From Pseudomonas sp. Ant30-3 (GTDB lineage: Bacteria; Pseudomonadota; Gammaproteobacteria; Pseudomonadales; Pseudomonadaceae), in contig NZ_JMCL01000040.1 of the NCBI RefSeq assembly GCF_000690905.1, positions 1 to 64,000 of the forward strand: a stretch of 64,000 nt of DNA, written 5' to 3'. Shown in pieces: positions 25,294 to 33,793 of this stretch (position 1 is its first letter; the number at the start of each line of letters is the position of its first letter). Below the pieces are notes generated by a model, which did not search any database, was not told the DNA's origin, and was given only the letters and a program-made list of their open reading frames with translations. A program made the translations under genes and the position numbers.

Positions 25294-26058
25294 CTACTGT
25301 CTTTTGTCGCCAGCCTCGCGTCGCAACTTCTTGGGCGGAACACCAAATGCACGCAATACCGCTGCAGCAAAGGCACTTTGCGAGCTGTAACCTACCCGAC
25401 TGGCGATCTCGCCAATCGGCAGCGCCGAGCCCCGCAAAAGGTTCACGGCGATGTGCAGACGGCGGCTGCGAATGTAGTCCATCGGCGTCTGCCCGCATTC
25501 CGCAACAAAACGAGCGTGCAGACGCGCACTCGACAACCCGGCGATACGCGCCAGGTCGGCGACCTGCAGCGGATAGGCCGCATGTTGATCAATGTGCCTG
25601 TTCAGCGCGGCATAGGGCAAACGGCGGCCACCCACGGTTTCGGGCCGGGCGTTGTTCAGGCTGGCCAGCAGCAACACCGCGCCTTGTTGCGCGATCAGCG
25701 GATCGCTGACCTGACTGCCTGCCAACCAGTGGACCAGCTGGCTTTGCCCAGCGTCCAGCGACAGCCGCCCGGCGTTGTCGAGCAAGCGGCGGCTGGCGTC
25801 GGCGTGATCGCCCAGAGACTGTGAAAGCCACTGGTCGCCGGGCACGTCCAGCACCAGGCAACGACTGCCATTTCTGCTGCCACAGGCGTGATGGAAACCG
25901 GACGGCACCACCACAAAACTTTGTTGCACCACCCGACTGCCGCGGCCGTCGACTTCGAAATCCAGTGCTCCTGAAAGCCCGAACACCAACTGCGCATGGT
26001 CATGGCTGTGGACGATCAGGTCGTGTGTGTAATGGCGGAGCGTGAGGATCGGTCTCAT
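25294..26058 (-). CDS. AraC family transcriptional regulator, cupin type
   Basis: A 254-residue regulator. The N-terminal half is a cupin-like sensor (HDHAQLVFGLSGALDFEVDG) and the C-terminal 100 residues carry two helix-turn-helix motifs (LQVADLARIAGLSSARLHARF and PIGEIASRVGYSSQSAFAAA). Start ATG 26058 is consistent with the family beginning (MRPILTLRHYTHDL). It is not clustered with an evident target operon; the neighbouring DMT transporter, in the same direction beyond the REP element, is a possible target. Confidence 0.88.
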   Translation of the reverse strand: MRPILTLRHYTHDLIVHSHDHAQLVFGLSGALDFEVDGRGSRVVQQSFVVVPSGFHHACGSRNGSRCLVLDVPGDQWLSQSLGDHADASRRLLDNAGRLSLDAGQSQLVHWLAGSQVSDPLIAQQGAVLLLASLNNARPETVGGRRLPYAALNRHIDQHAAYPLQVADLARIAGLSSARLHARFVAECGQTPMDYIRSRRLHIAVNLLRGSALPIGEIASRVGYSSQSAFAAAVLRAFGVPPKKLRREAGDKRQ

Positions 26059-26196
26059 CGCAGGTCTCTCAGTAACAGTCGCCGCCAGTCTACACCGAGG
26101 GCACACGTGGGCGCTGTCACACGCCTGACTTATGCCTGTCATGGGTGATTAATCACAGCGGCGCAAGCTTGGCCAAACCATCGTAGAGGTTCGCCC

Positions 26197-27012
26197 ATGA
26201 CCAGCGCCGAGCTCGCCAACCCCAGTCGTAAGCAACGAGTGCGTACCCTGTGGATTTCCGATGTGCACCTGGGCACGCGCGATTGCCAGGCCGAACACTT
26301 GTCGGCCTTCCTCAAGGGCCATCACGCCGACACGATCTACCTGGTCGGCGACATCATCGATGGCTGGAAACTGCGCGGCGGCATGTACTGGCCGCAGGCA
26401 CACACCAACGTGATCCGTCGTCTGTTAACCATGAGCAAGCGCGGCACCAAAGTGATTTATGTCACCGGCAATCACGATGAGTTTCTGCGGCGTTATTCAA
26501 AACTGGTCCTGGGCAACATCCAGTTGGTTGACGAAGCCATACACGTGACCGCAGACGGCCGCCACCTGTTGGTGATTCACGGCGATCAATTCGATGTCAT
26601 CACACGCTATCACCGCTGGTTGGCATTCCTGGGTGATTCGGCTTACGAGTTCACCTTGACGCTCAACCGCTGGCTCAATCATTGGCGCGCCCGTTACGGT
26701 TATGGCTATTGGTCGCTGTCGGCGTACCTCAAGCACAAAGTGAAAACCGCGGTCAGTTTCATCAGCGATTTCGAAGAAGCCATCGCCCATGAATGCGTCA
26801 AGCGTGAATTGCACGGCGTGGTGTGCGGGCACATTCACCACGCCGAAATTCGCAAGGTCGGAGGGGTGGACTACCTTAATTGCGGGGATTGGGTGGAGTC
26901 GTGCACGGCACTGATCGAGCATTGGGACGGATCAATCGAGCTTTATCGCCTGGCGGACGCGCAGGCCCGGGAGGCTGGGCTGCGGGCGATCAAGGTTGCT
27001 GAGCCGGCTTGA
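26197..27012 (+). CDS. Metallophosphoesterase, LpxH-like (UDP-2,3-diacylglucosamine diphosphatase family)
   Basis: A 271-residue calcineurin-like phosphoesterase with all metal-binding motifs: DVHLGTRDC, GDIIDGW, GNHDEF, VIHGDQFD and GHIHHAEI. It belongs to the branch often annotated as UDP-2,3-diacylglucosamine diphosphatase, although true LpxH is about 240 residues and is usually encoded next to ppiB, so this may be a paralog with another phosphodiester substrate. Start ATG 26197 has GAGG 8 bases upstream. Confidence 0.85.
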   Translation: MTSAELANPSRKQRVRTLWISDVHLGTRDCQAEHLSAFLKGHHADTIYLVGDIIDGWKLRGGMYWPQAHTNVIRRLLTMSKRGTKVIYVTGNHDEFLRRYSKLVLGNIQLVDEAIHVTADGRHLLVIHGDQFDVITRYHRWLAFLGDSAYEFTLTLNRWLNHWRARYGYGYWSLSAYLKHKVKTAVSFISDFEEAIAHECVKRELHGVVCGHIHHAEIRKVGGVDYLNCGDWVESCTALIEHWDGSIELYRLADAQAREAGLRAIKVAEPA

Positions 27013-27031
27013 AAAACAAGCTGCCTCATCC

Positions 27032-27152
27032 GGCCCTTTCGCGAGCAGGCTCGCTCCCACAATTCAGCTGCGTATACGGTTCAAATGTGGGAGCGAGCCT
27101 GCTCGCGATGGGGCGCGCTTCAATGTGGGAGCGAGCCTGCTCGCGAAAGGGC
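27032..27152. repeat. Triple copy of the GTGGGAGCGAGCCTGCTCGC REP element
   Basis: One inverted and two direct copies of TGTGGGAGCGAGCCTGCTCG (27041-27061, 27086-27108, 27124-27146). The outer copies form a long palindrome that includes GGCCCTTTCGCGAGCAGG and its complement. Confidence 0.88.
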
Positions 27153-27174
27153 CAGAGCAAACACCGCAAACAAC

Positions 27175-27765
27175 TCAGGCAGTCGAACGCTCCTCCATCG
27201 CCGCCTTGTAAATCGAGTTCTTCGGCTGCGCAAACAACCGCGCCAGCATCGGTTCAAAGAAGCTCAGCGGCAGCGTCTCATAAGCAGGATCAAACGCTGC
27301 CGCATCGTATTTGGCGCAGAATTCGATGGTCGCCTGATACTGCGGATGCCCGCTGAATTGCTCGCGCAAATGCCGATCCATGCCCAGGTGATGGAAGAAA
27401 TAGTAACCTTGGAAAATCCCGTGCTTCTCGACCATCCACAGATTCTCGGCACTGACAAACGGCTTGAGGATCGCTGCCGCAATGTCCGGGTGATTGTAGG
27501 AACCGAGCGTGTCGCCGATGTCATGCAGCAGCGCGCAGACGACGTATTCCTCATCGCGACCGTCGCGCCAGGCGCGGCTGGCGGTTTGCAGGGAATGGGT
27601 CAGGCGATCCACCGGGAAGCCGCCAAAGTCGCCTTCCAGCAATTTCAGGTGCGCCACGATCCGGGTCGGCAATTGGCGGGCATAGGCGCTGAAATCCGCG
27701 GCGATGATCGCCCAGTCTTCCTGTGTGCCGTCCTGCATGTGGGTGAAACGAGCGTTGGCATTCAT
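27175..27765 (-). CDS. HD domain phosphohydrolase
   Basis: A 196-residue protein with an HD metal-binding core: His in RLTHSLQTA (57), His-Asp in LLHDIGD (81-82), and later the HHLGMD segment. Members hydrolyse phosphate esters or pyrophosphates of nucleotides or related compounds; the substrate is unknown. Start ATG 27765 has GAGGA upstream. The DUF962 gene ends only 25 bases upstream on the same strand, so the two likely form an operon. Confidence 0.85.
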   Translation of the reverse strand: MNANARFTHMQDGTQEDWAIIAADFSAYARQLPTRIVAHLKLLEGDFGGFPVDRLTHSLQTASRAWRDGRDEEYVVCALLHDIGDTLGSYNHPDIAAAILKPFVSAENLWMVEKHGIFQGYYFFHHLGMDRHLREQFSGHPQYQATIEFCAKYDAAAFDPAYETLPLSFFEPMLARLFAQPKNSIYKAAMEERSTA

Positions 27766-27790
27766 CGGCTGTCCTCTTTGATGCTGTGCG

Positions 27791-28102
27791 CTAGAACGGC
27801 ACGCGCCGCAGAAGCATGTCGCGGTACATGGCGAAATCGCCAAGCAGGCTGTAAAGCGGGTGCTGAAAGGTCGCAGGACGATTTTTTTCGAAAAAGAAAT
27901 GCCCGATCCAGGCAAAGCTGTAACCGGCCAGCGGCAACGCCAAAAGCATCAACCAGGCGCCTTTGCTGATCGTGATGGCGAGAATCAAAATCACCAGCGT
28001 GGTGCCGATGAAGTGCAGTCGTCGGCAAGTACTGTCACTGTGCTCACTGAGGTAATACGGGTAGAACTCAGCGAAGCTGTTGAAACGTTTGATGTTTTCC
28101 AC
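27791..28102 (-). CDS. DUF962 (Mpo1-like) membrane protein
   Basis: A 103-residue protein beginning MENIKRFNSFAEFYPYYLSE, the DUF962 signature, followed by HxxG (LHFIGTTLVI) and two hydrophobic segments, then AWIGHFFFEKNRPATFQHPLYS. The yeast homolog Mpo1 is an iron-dependent dioxygenase that alpha-oxidises 2-hydroxy fatty acids; the conserved His residues fit a metal site, but the bacterial substrate is not known. Confidence 0.88.
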   Translation of the reverse strand: MENIKRFNSFAEFYPYYLSEHSDSTCRRLHFIGTTLVILILAITISKGAWLMLLALPLAGYSFAWIGHFFFEKNRPATFQHPLYSLLGDFAMYRDMLLRRVPF

Positions 28103-28262
28103 GACTGCGATCTCTGTGGTGTTGATCCGGCTGCAAGTTGTTCTGCGGGTACCTTATTTGAGTCTAGAGTCATCATTGGCATCAGCCAGTGACAATGGGC
28201 GCCACTTTAGTATCCTTCGCAAATTCTCCGCGATATGCGGCTCACCCTTGCAAGTAACCGCC

Positions 28263-29324
28263 ATGAGTGAACGAACGACTTCTTCGAGTTGGGCGATGGG
28301 AATTGTCAAAGCACTGGAGATGGACGGCCTGGATTGCCGGGTTCTGTTCAAGCAACTGGGGCTCGACTTCGCGGCGCTGAATGATCCGGATGCGCGCTTC
28401 CCGCAAGATTCCATGACACGGCTGTGGCAGCGTGCGGTCGAGCTGTCCGGCAACCCCGCGATCGGCCTGAACATGGGCAAAGTGGCGCGACCGGCGTCGT
28501 TTCACGTGGCCGGTTATGCGTTGATGTCCAGTCAGACACTGGTTGAAGGTTTTCAACGTCTGGTGCGTTATCAGCGCATCATTGCCGAAAGCGCCGACCT
28601 GAGTTTCCGCCTGCTCGACGAAGGCTACGGACTGATTCTGACGGTGCATGGCGATCATTTGCCACCAACCCGGCAAAGCGCCGAGGCGTCACTGGCCTGC
28701 GCGCTGGCGCTGTGTGGCTGGTTGACCGGGCGGACCCTGCAGCCGCGCAAGGTTCTGCTGCAAGGCGACCAACCCGTCAACCTCGAACCGTATAATCAAA
28801 CTTTCCACGCCCCCATGGTCTTCAACGCGCCGTATGACGCGCTGATTTTCGAGCGCGCCGACATGGAAGCGCCGCTGCCCACGGCAAACGAGGCCATGGC
28901 GCTGCTGCATGATCGATTTGCCGGTGAGTACCTGGCGCGCTTTTCCGAGAGTCGCGTGACGCACAAGGCGCGGCAGGTGTTATGCCGCCTGTTGCCTCAG
29001 GGCGAACCCAAGCGCGATACGGTGGCCCAGACGCTGCACCTGTCGCAACGGACGTTGCAGCGGCGTTTGCAGGAGGAGGGTACGAGTTTTCAGACGTTGC
29101 TGGATGACACCCGGCGCGAACTGGCCGAGCAGTATCTGGCGCAACCGAGGATGACTCTGCTGGAAATTGCCTACTTGCTGGGGTTCGCCGACCCGAGCAA
29201 TTTCTTCCGCGCCTTCCGCCGCTGGTTCGACGCCACGCCCGGCGAATACCGGACGCGACTGGCGCAGATGGAGAAACCGGTCAGTGACGCCAAAACGCAG
29301 GAATACACAGCACAAACACGGTGA
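28263..29324 (+). CDS. AraC family transcriptional regulator with arabinose-binding-like domain
   Basis: A 353-residue regulator of the OruR/ArgR-like AraC group: an N-terminal ligand domain (about 1-200, LLFKQLG-like helices, PASFHVAGYALMSSQTLVEG) and a C-terminal double HTH with LHLSQRTLQRRLQEEG and LLEIAYLLGFADPSNFFRAFRRW. Start ATG 28263 has only a weak SD (AAGTAA). Its last 44 bases overlap the 3' end of the convergent trkH gene, so the two messages are mutually antisense there. The target operon is unknown. Confidence 0.88.
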   Translation: MSERTTSSSWAMGIVKALEMDGLDCRVLFKQLGLDFAALNDPDARFPQDSMTRLWQRAVELSGNPAIGLNMGKVARPASFHVAGYALMSSQTLVEGFQRLVRYQRIIAESADLSFRLLDEGYGLILTVHGDHLPPTRQSAEASLACALALCGWLTGRTLQPRKVLLQGDQPVNLEPYNQTFHAPMVFNAPYDALIFERADMEAPLPTANEAMALLHDRFAGEYLARFSESRVTHKARQVLCRLLPQGEPKRDTVAQTLHLSQRTLQRRLQEEGTSFQTLLDDTRRELAEQYLAQPRMTLLEIAYLLGFADPSNFFRAFRRWFDATPGEYRTRLAQMEKPVSDAKTQEYTAQTR

Positions 29325-30735
29325 TGATTTCCAGTCGACCCAACAGCATGCCGAACGAGAGGATCCACTTGGCGGCGTCCGGCAAGGTGGCGAAGTTACC
29401 AGCGGGGCCGATGACTTCGCCCAGCCCCGGACCGACACCGGAAACGGTACTGGCCGCACCGGTCAGAGCCGTCATCCAGTCGACACCCAGCAGTGACAAC
29501 AACAGCGCGATCACACAGATGGTGATCGCGAAGAAAAACGAGAAGGTCAGAATCGAACGCACGATCTCTTCGTCGAGGCGGTGGCCGTTGTACTTCTGCT
29601 TGATCACCGCGCGTGGGTGGATCAACTGGTTAAGGTTGGCCTTGAGCAGGATGTAGGCCACCTGGAAGCGGAAAATCTTGATCCCGCCGGCGGTCGATCC
29701 TGAACAGCCACCAATGAAACCCAAATAGAAGAACAGCATCAGCGAGAAATTGCCCCACAGGCTGTAGTCCCCGAGCGCAAAACCTGTGGTCGTGACAATC
29801 GAGGTAACGTTCAGCGCCACATGGCGCAACGCGTCCAGCCAATGCAACTGAGTCGTCCACCAATACCAGGTGCTGAGCACCAGCCAGGTCAGCAGCAACA
29901 GCCCAAGCAAACCCTGCACCTGCTGATCCTTGATCAATGCCCGGCGATTGCCGCGCAAGGTCGCCACGTACAAGGTGAACGGCAGGCTACCGAGAATCAT
30001 GACGACCACGGCCACCCAGTGCACCGCTGGCTGCGACCAGTTGGCCAGGGACTTGTCGGAGGTGGAGAAACCGCCGGTGGAGATCGCCGACATCGCGTGG
30101 TTGATCGCATCGAACAGGCTCATGCCCGCCCACCAGAACGCCAGGCTGCCGAGAATGGTGATGCCGACGTACGCCGCCACGATCAACCGCGCCACCATGT
30201 GCGAACGGGGCATGACTTTTTCGGAGCGGTCCGAGGACTCGGTCTGGAACAGGCGCATGCCACCAATACGCAGCAGCGGCAAAATCGCGACCGCCATGCC
30301 GATGAACCCGATGCCGCCGATCCAGTGCAGCATCGAACGCCACATCAGGATGCCGGGCGACATCTTGTCCAGATTATTGAGCACCGTCGCACCGGTTGCG
30401 GTGATGCCGGACATGCTTTCGAAAAACGAGTCGGTGTAACTGATGTGCTGAGTCAACAAAAACGGCAGCGCGGCGAAGATGCACACCACCAGCCAGCTGC
30501 TGACAGTGAGCAGGTACATGTCGCGCGGGCGCAGGTGGACGTGCTCGGGGCGCCCGGGAATCACCAGCGCGAGGCCGGCGACGAAGGTGATCATGCTCGC
30601 CCAGAGGAACGAGGGCAGATCGCCGGTGCGCTCGAAAATCACCAGAGTGGCCATGGGCACGACCATGGCGATCGCCAAGGTGATCAGGAAGATGCCGATG
30701 ATGAAACCAATTGTCCGTAAGGTCGGCAACGCCAT
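29281..30735 (-). CDS. trkH: TrkH family potassium uptake protein
   Basis: Inner-membrane subunit of the Trk K+ uptake system, 484 residues, which works with the cytoplasmic NAD-binding protein TrkA. The four pore loops can be seen: SGITATGATV, SAISTGGFST, TSIVTTTGFALGD and TVSGVGPGLGEV, each with the selectivity-filter Gly. Ten or more hydrophobic helices are spread across the length. It ends overlapping the AraC gene by 44 bases. Confidence 0.92.
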   Translation of the reverse strand: MALPTLRTIGFIIGIFLITLAIAMVVPMATLVIFERTGDLPSFLWASMITFVAGLALVIPGRPEHVHLRPRDMYLLTVSSWLVVCIFAALPFLLTQHISYTDSFFESMSGITATGATVLNNLDKMSPGILMWRSMLHWIGGIGFIGMAVAILPLLRIGGMRLFQTESSDRSEKVMPRSHMVARLIVAAYVGITILGSLAFWWAGMSLFDAINHAMSAISTGGFSTSDKSLANWSQPAVHWVAVVVMILGSLPFTLYVATLRGNRRALIKDQQVQGLLGLLLLTWLVLSTWYWWTTQLHWLDALRHVALNVTSIVTTTGFALGDYSLWGNFSLMLFFYLGFIGGCSGSTAGGIKIFRFQVAYILLKANLNQLIHPRAVIKQKYNGHRLDEEIVRSILTFSFFFAITICVIALLLSLLGVDWMTALTGAASTVSGVGPGLGEVIGPAGNFATLPDAAKWILSFGMLLGRLEIITVFVLCIPAFWRH

Positions 30736-30857
30736 GAAGTCCGCTCGGGCAGTGATTAAGGAAGGGCGCCATTCTACCCGTGGAGCGGGGCATGTAAACC
30801 GGCAGGCCGGTGATGGATACCGCTAGAATAGCCGGACATTTTTTCTGGAGGTGGCCG

Positions 30858-31424
30858 ATGCAGGCTCTCGACGCTTTGCTCAACCGTGTTTCCGTTCCCC
30901 GACTGCTCGATCCGGCGCCCACCGCTGAGCAGCGCGAACTGTTGTTTGGCGCCGCGATGCGCGCGCCAGACCATGGCCATTTGCAGCCGTGGCGCTTCCT
31001 GACCGTCGAAGGCGCAGCGCGCGAGCAAATGGGCGAGTTGCTGGCCGAAGCCGCGAAACTGCAGGATGGCGATGTGTCCGCGGCCGCAGTGGACAAGGCG
31101 CGCAACGGGCCACTGCGGGCGCCGTTGGTGGTCGTGGTGGTCGCGCGCTTGCAGGATCACGTCAAATACCCCAAGTCCGAGCAGTTGCTGGCGGCGGGCT
31201 GTGCAGCGCACGGGATTTTACTGGCGGCCTACGCGCAAGGGATTGGTGCAGTGTGGCGCACGGGGGAGTTGGCCTATTCGCCGCACGTGGCCCAAGGCTT
31301 GGGCTTGGCGGCAGGGGAGGAGGTGATCGGGTTTCTTTATCTGGGTACGCCGCAGAAGGAGCCGCGGGTGGCGGAGAAGGTTGATCTGAGCGGGTTCGTC
31401 AGCGCCTGGGCCGGAAAGGCCTGA
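30858..31424 (+). CDS. Nitroreductase family protein (YdjA type)
   Basis: A 188-residue FMN-dependent NAD(P)H oxidoreductase of the short YdjA branch: MQALDALLNRVSVPRLLDPAP, the FMN-binding AAMRAPDHGHLQPWRFL, then the AAGCAAHGILLAAYAQGIGAVWRTG helix and a C-terminal EEVIGFLYLGT strand. Start ATG 30858 has GGAGG 6 bases upstream. It is divergent from trkH. The natural substrate is unknown. Confidence 0.9.
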   Translation: MQALDALLNRVSVPRLLDPAPTAEQRELLFGAAMRAPDHGHLQPWRFLTVEGAAREQMGELLAEAAKLQDGDVSAAAVDKARNGPLRAPLVVVVVARLQDHVKYPKSEQLLAAGCAAHGILLAAYAQGIGAVWRTGELAYSPHVAQGLGLAAGEEVIGFLYLGTPQKEPRVAEKVDLSGFVSAWAGKA

Positions 31425-31437
31425 CGACAGCGATCTA

Positions 31438-31529
31438 ATGTGGAAGCGGGCTTGCTCGCGAAACGGTTTGTCATTCACCAAGCGGGGTGACTGATACGAC
31501 GCCTTCGCAAGCAGGCCCGCTCCTACAGG
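31438..31529. repeat. REP palindrome, degenerate
   Basis: GTGGAAGCGGGCTTGCTCGCG at the left and GCAAGCAGGCCCGCTCCTAC at the right form an imperfect inverted pair of the GGGAGCGAGC family between convergent genes. Confidence 0.75.
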
Positions 31530-31531
31530 GA

Positions 31532-32875
31532 TTACGGTTGAACCACCACCCCCGGCACCAACGGCAATTCCAGACTGGCCACAAACCCGCCCTCCGGGTG
31601 ATTGGCCAGCACCAGACTGCCGCCATGTCGCTCCGCCGCGCGCCGTGCGATTGCCAATCCCAAGCCATGCCCCGCAGCCGTCTGCCCCGGTGCGCGGTAA
31701 AACGGCTCACCCAGCTGACTTAAATGCTCGGCCTCAACACCCGGCCCGTGATCGCGAACACTGATGACAATCCGCTCACCCTGCCGCAACGCCAGCATCT
31801 CGATGGGTAATCCACCGGGCTGATTGAACCGCTGGGCATTGCGCAGCAAATTGTCCACGGCGCGCTCGATCATCGTCGGCCAGCCCTTGAGACTCAATTG
31901 CGGTTCGGCTTCCAGATGAACGCTTTGCTCGGGCGATCCCAATTGAGCATCTTTTTGCAGCGTGTTCAGCAGTGCATTCAGGTCGACATCTTCGGCACTG
32001 GCGTTGTCGGCGTCTACGCGCGCCAGCACCAGAATCTCGCTGATTAGCGCTTCCAGACGGTCGCACTCCCGGGTCAGGCGCGGCCAGAGTTTCTCCCTCT
32101 CTTCGGGATTGGCGCGCTCGGCCAGTGCCAAGGCGATGCGCAATCGAGCCAGGGGCGAACGCAATTCGTGAGATACATCACGCAACAGCTGTCGCTGGCT
32201 GCCGATCAGGCTTTGCAGGCGAGCGCCCATGCGGTTGAAATCGTTGGCCAGTACGCCAAATTCATCGCGCCGGTTGGCCAGTTTCACCAGGCTATTCTGC
32301 TGATAAGTGGTCTGCCCCAGATCATGCACGGCACCGCGCAGGCGACTCAACGGCCGGGTGATCGACAAGGTGACGAATAGACTGAACAAGGTCAGCACCA
32401 CCAGCGCAATCCCCAGGGCACTCAGGGGCCAGAGCAGACTTTCGCGGTGCCACGAATCCAGTTCCGGATGCGGGATGCGGTAAATCAGCAGGTAGGTGTC
32501 GCCGGTTTTCGCGCTGGTGTATTCGTCCGTCAAACGCCGCCACGGCAGGCGACGATCGTCGTTATTCTGGCGGGCTTCAAAGGCGGCGGCGCGACGTGGA
32601 AAAGTGCCGCGCACCACCGGGTCACCGCTTTCGTTGAGCACCTGAACGTCAATGTGGTACTGACGTTTGCGCTGTTTGAGAATGTCTTGCGCCGCCTCTT
32701 CACCCTGAGCTTCGAAAGTTTGCGTCCACTGTTCGGCCAGCGTATTGAGCCCCGGATGGCGGCTGAGAATCCACGCATCCTGGTTGAGCATGTGCCCCAA
32801 CAGAATGGAAAGACCCGCTACCAGCGTGATGGCCAGCCAGAAGCTGGCCAGAATCCGCCAGAACAATGAGCGCAC
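31532..32875 (-). CDS. cpxS: Cpx-like sensor histidine kinase
   Basis: Inner-membrane envelope-stress sensor of 447 residues. A transmembrane helix lies at 7-29, then a periplasmic domain (about 30-165), a second helix (about 166-188), HAMP, the dimerisation helix with phospho-acceptor His in RDVSHELRSPLARL, and the ATPase domain with NLLRNAQRF (N box), DHGPGV (G1) and GHGLGLAIARR (G2). It would phosphorylate the regulator at 33794-34471. The kinase gene is separated from the Spy-like gene by a REP element, so it may have its own promoter or be reached by readthrough. Confidence 0.88.
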   Translation of the reverse strand: MRSLFWRILASFWLAITLVAGLSILLGHMLNQDAWILSRHPGLNTLAEQWTQTFEAQGEEAAQDILKQRKRQYHIDVQVLNESGDPVVRGTFPRRAAAFEARQNNDDRRLPWRRLTDEYTSAKTGDTYLLIYRIPHPELDSWHRESLLWPLSALGIALVVLTLFSLFVTLSITRPLSRLRGAVHDLGQTTYQQNSLVKLANRRDEFGVLANDFNRMGARLQSLIGSQRQLLRDVSHELRSPLARLRIALALAERANPEEREKLWPRLTRECDRLEALISEILVLARVDADNASAEDVDLNALLNTLQKDAQLGSPEQSVHLEAEPQLSLKGWPTMIERAVDNLLRNAQRFNQPGGLPIEMLALRQGERIVISVRDHGPGVEAEHLSQLGEPFYRAPGQTAAGHGLGLAIARRAAERHGGSLVLANHPEGGFVASLELPLVPGVVVQP

Positions 32876-32903
32876 AGAAAATCCTCAAACAAATGTCGGT
32901 CAA

Positions 32904-32992
32904 TGTGGGAGCGAGCCTGCTCGCGATAGCCGTGTGCCAGTCAACATTGCGTGATCTGATACACCGCTATCGCGAGCAGGCTCGCTCCCACA
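32904..32992. repeat. REP palindrome, GTGGGAGCGAGCCTGCTCGC type
   Basis: TGTGGGAGCGAGCCTGCTCG and its exact inverted copy enclose about 45 bases between the kinase and the Spy-like gene. Confidence 0.88.
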
Positions 32993-33009
32993 TGGAACCG
33001 CATGGAAAC

Positions 33010-33037
33010 AGGCCCGACGGGGTCAGCCATCGGGCCT
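33010..33037 (-). terminator. Stem-loop after the Spy-like gene
   Basis: AGGCCCGA and TCGGGCCT flank a 12-base loop just 13 bases after the Spy-like stop codon on the minus strand. The T-run is weak (GTTT), so it may terminate only in part, or may protect the message end. Confidence 0.5.
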
Positions 33038-33049
33038 AGGGTCAGCGCA

Positions 33050-33487
33050 TTATTGCGCTTTTTGCGGTTGTTGCGCTTTCCAGGCTTTGAACTCTGCCCA
33101 TTCGGCGCGACGTTCAGCTTTCTTCTTCTGCATGTCATCGAATTGCTTCTGTTGATCCGGTTTCAGCAGGGCGCGTACGTCAGATTCAGCTTTTTTGCGG
33201 TTGGCAGCCATTTCGTCTTTCATGGCTTTCTGGTCGGCTGGCGACAGCTTCTCCAGGTATTTGTCGACCACTTGCTTACGCTCGTGCATCTGCTCGCCCA
33301 TGATCTTGCGAATCTGCTCGCGCTGTTCGCGGCTCAGGTCCAGTTGGCTGTACGGGCCCTTGCCGTGCATGCCGTGCATCTGACCACCGTGACGCGGGCC
33401 GTCCATCGGGCCGCCACCTTCAGGCATGGCCATGGCAACGGTTGGCAGAGCGGCAGCGAACATCAGAGCGATAAGAGTCTTGCGCAT
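33050..33487 (-). CDS. Spy/CpxP family periplasmic protein
   Basis: A 145-residue periplasmic chaperone-like stress protein. Signal peptide MRKTLIALMFAAALPTVAMA is followed by a Gly/His/Met-rich stretch and two LTxxQ-like motifs (LDLSREQREQIRKIM and LSPADQKAMKDEM), then a basic helical tail. CpxP of E. coli restrains the Cpx kinase, while Spy prevents protein aggregation. It lies between regulator and kinase genes of the same strand, and a CpxR-like box is found about 90 bases upstream (33570-33585). Confidence 0.88.
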   Translation of the reverse strand: MRKTLIALMFAAALPTVAMAMPEGGGPMDGPRHGGQMHGMHGKGPYSQLDLSREQREQIRKIMGEQMHERKQVVDKYLEKLSPADQKAMKDEMAANRKKAESDVRALLKPDQQKQFDDMQKKKAERRAEWAEFKAWKAQQPQKAQ

Positions 33488-33569
33488 GGTGTATCTCCTT
33501 GTCTCGTTCCCGGTACGTTCCGGATGAGTTCAGATTACGCAGATCAAGGTCAGCGGCGGTCAGGGAAGC

Positions 33570-33585
33570 GTAAAGCTTCGGTAAA
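33570..33585. promoter_or_regulatory. Candidate CpxR box
   Basis: GTAAA-GCTTCG-GTAAA is a direct repeat with starts 11 bases apart, matching the GTAAA(N)GTAAA pattern of CpxR sites apart from one extra spacer base. It is 83-98 bases upstream of the Spy-like start codon. Function is inferred. Confidence 0.55.
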
Positions 33586-33629
33586 GAGGATTTTGTACCC
33601 GCCTGACAAACCCAGCGATTCACCGCGCC

Positions 33630-33780
33630 CCCTGTAGCAGCTGTCGAGCCCGCGAGGCTGCGTCCGGCGGCGCAGCCGTCGTCAATTCAGTCGATGGGAT
33701 TTTTCAGGTAAACCGCGTTGTCAGGTTTTGCGACGGCTATGCCGCCGGACGCAGGCTCGCAGGCTCGGCAGCTGATACAA
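33630..33780. repeat. REP pair, CTGTCGAGCCCGCGAGGCTGCG type
   Basis: GTAGCAGCTGTCGAGCC...GAGGCTGCGTCCGGCGGC at the left and GCCGCCGGACGCAGGCTCGC...GGCTCGGCAGCTG at the right form a long inverted pair. It fills most of the 306-base gap between the Spy-like gene and its regulator. Confidence 0.82.
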
Positions 33781-33793
33781 AGTCGCGGTGCTT

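Noticed and set aside
27032..27152. CRISPR-like direct repeats
   Set aside because: Three copies of a 23-base REP element in both orientations with unequal spacers; no array and no cas genes.
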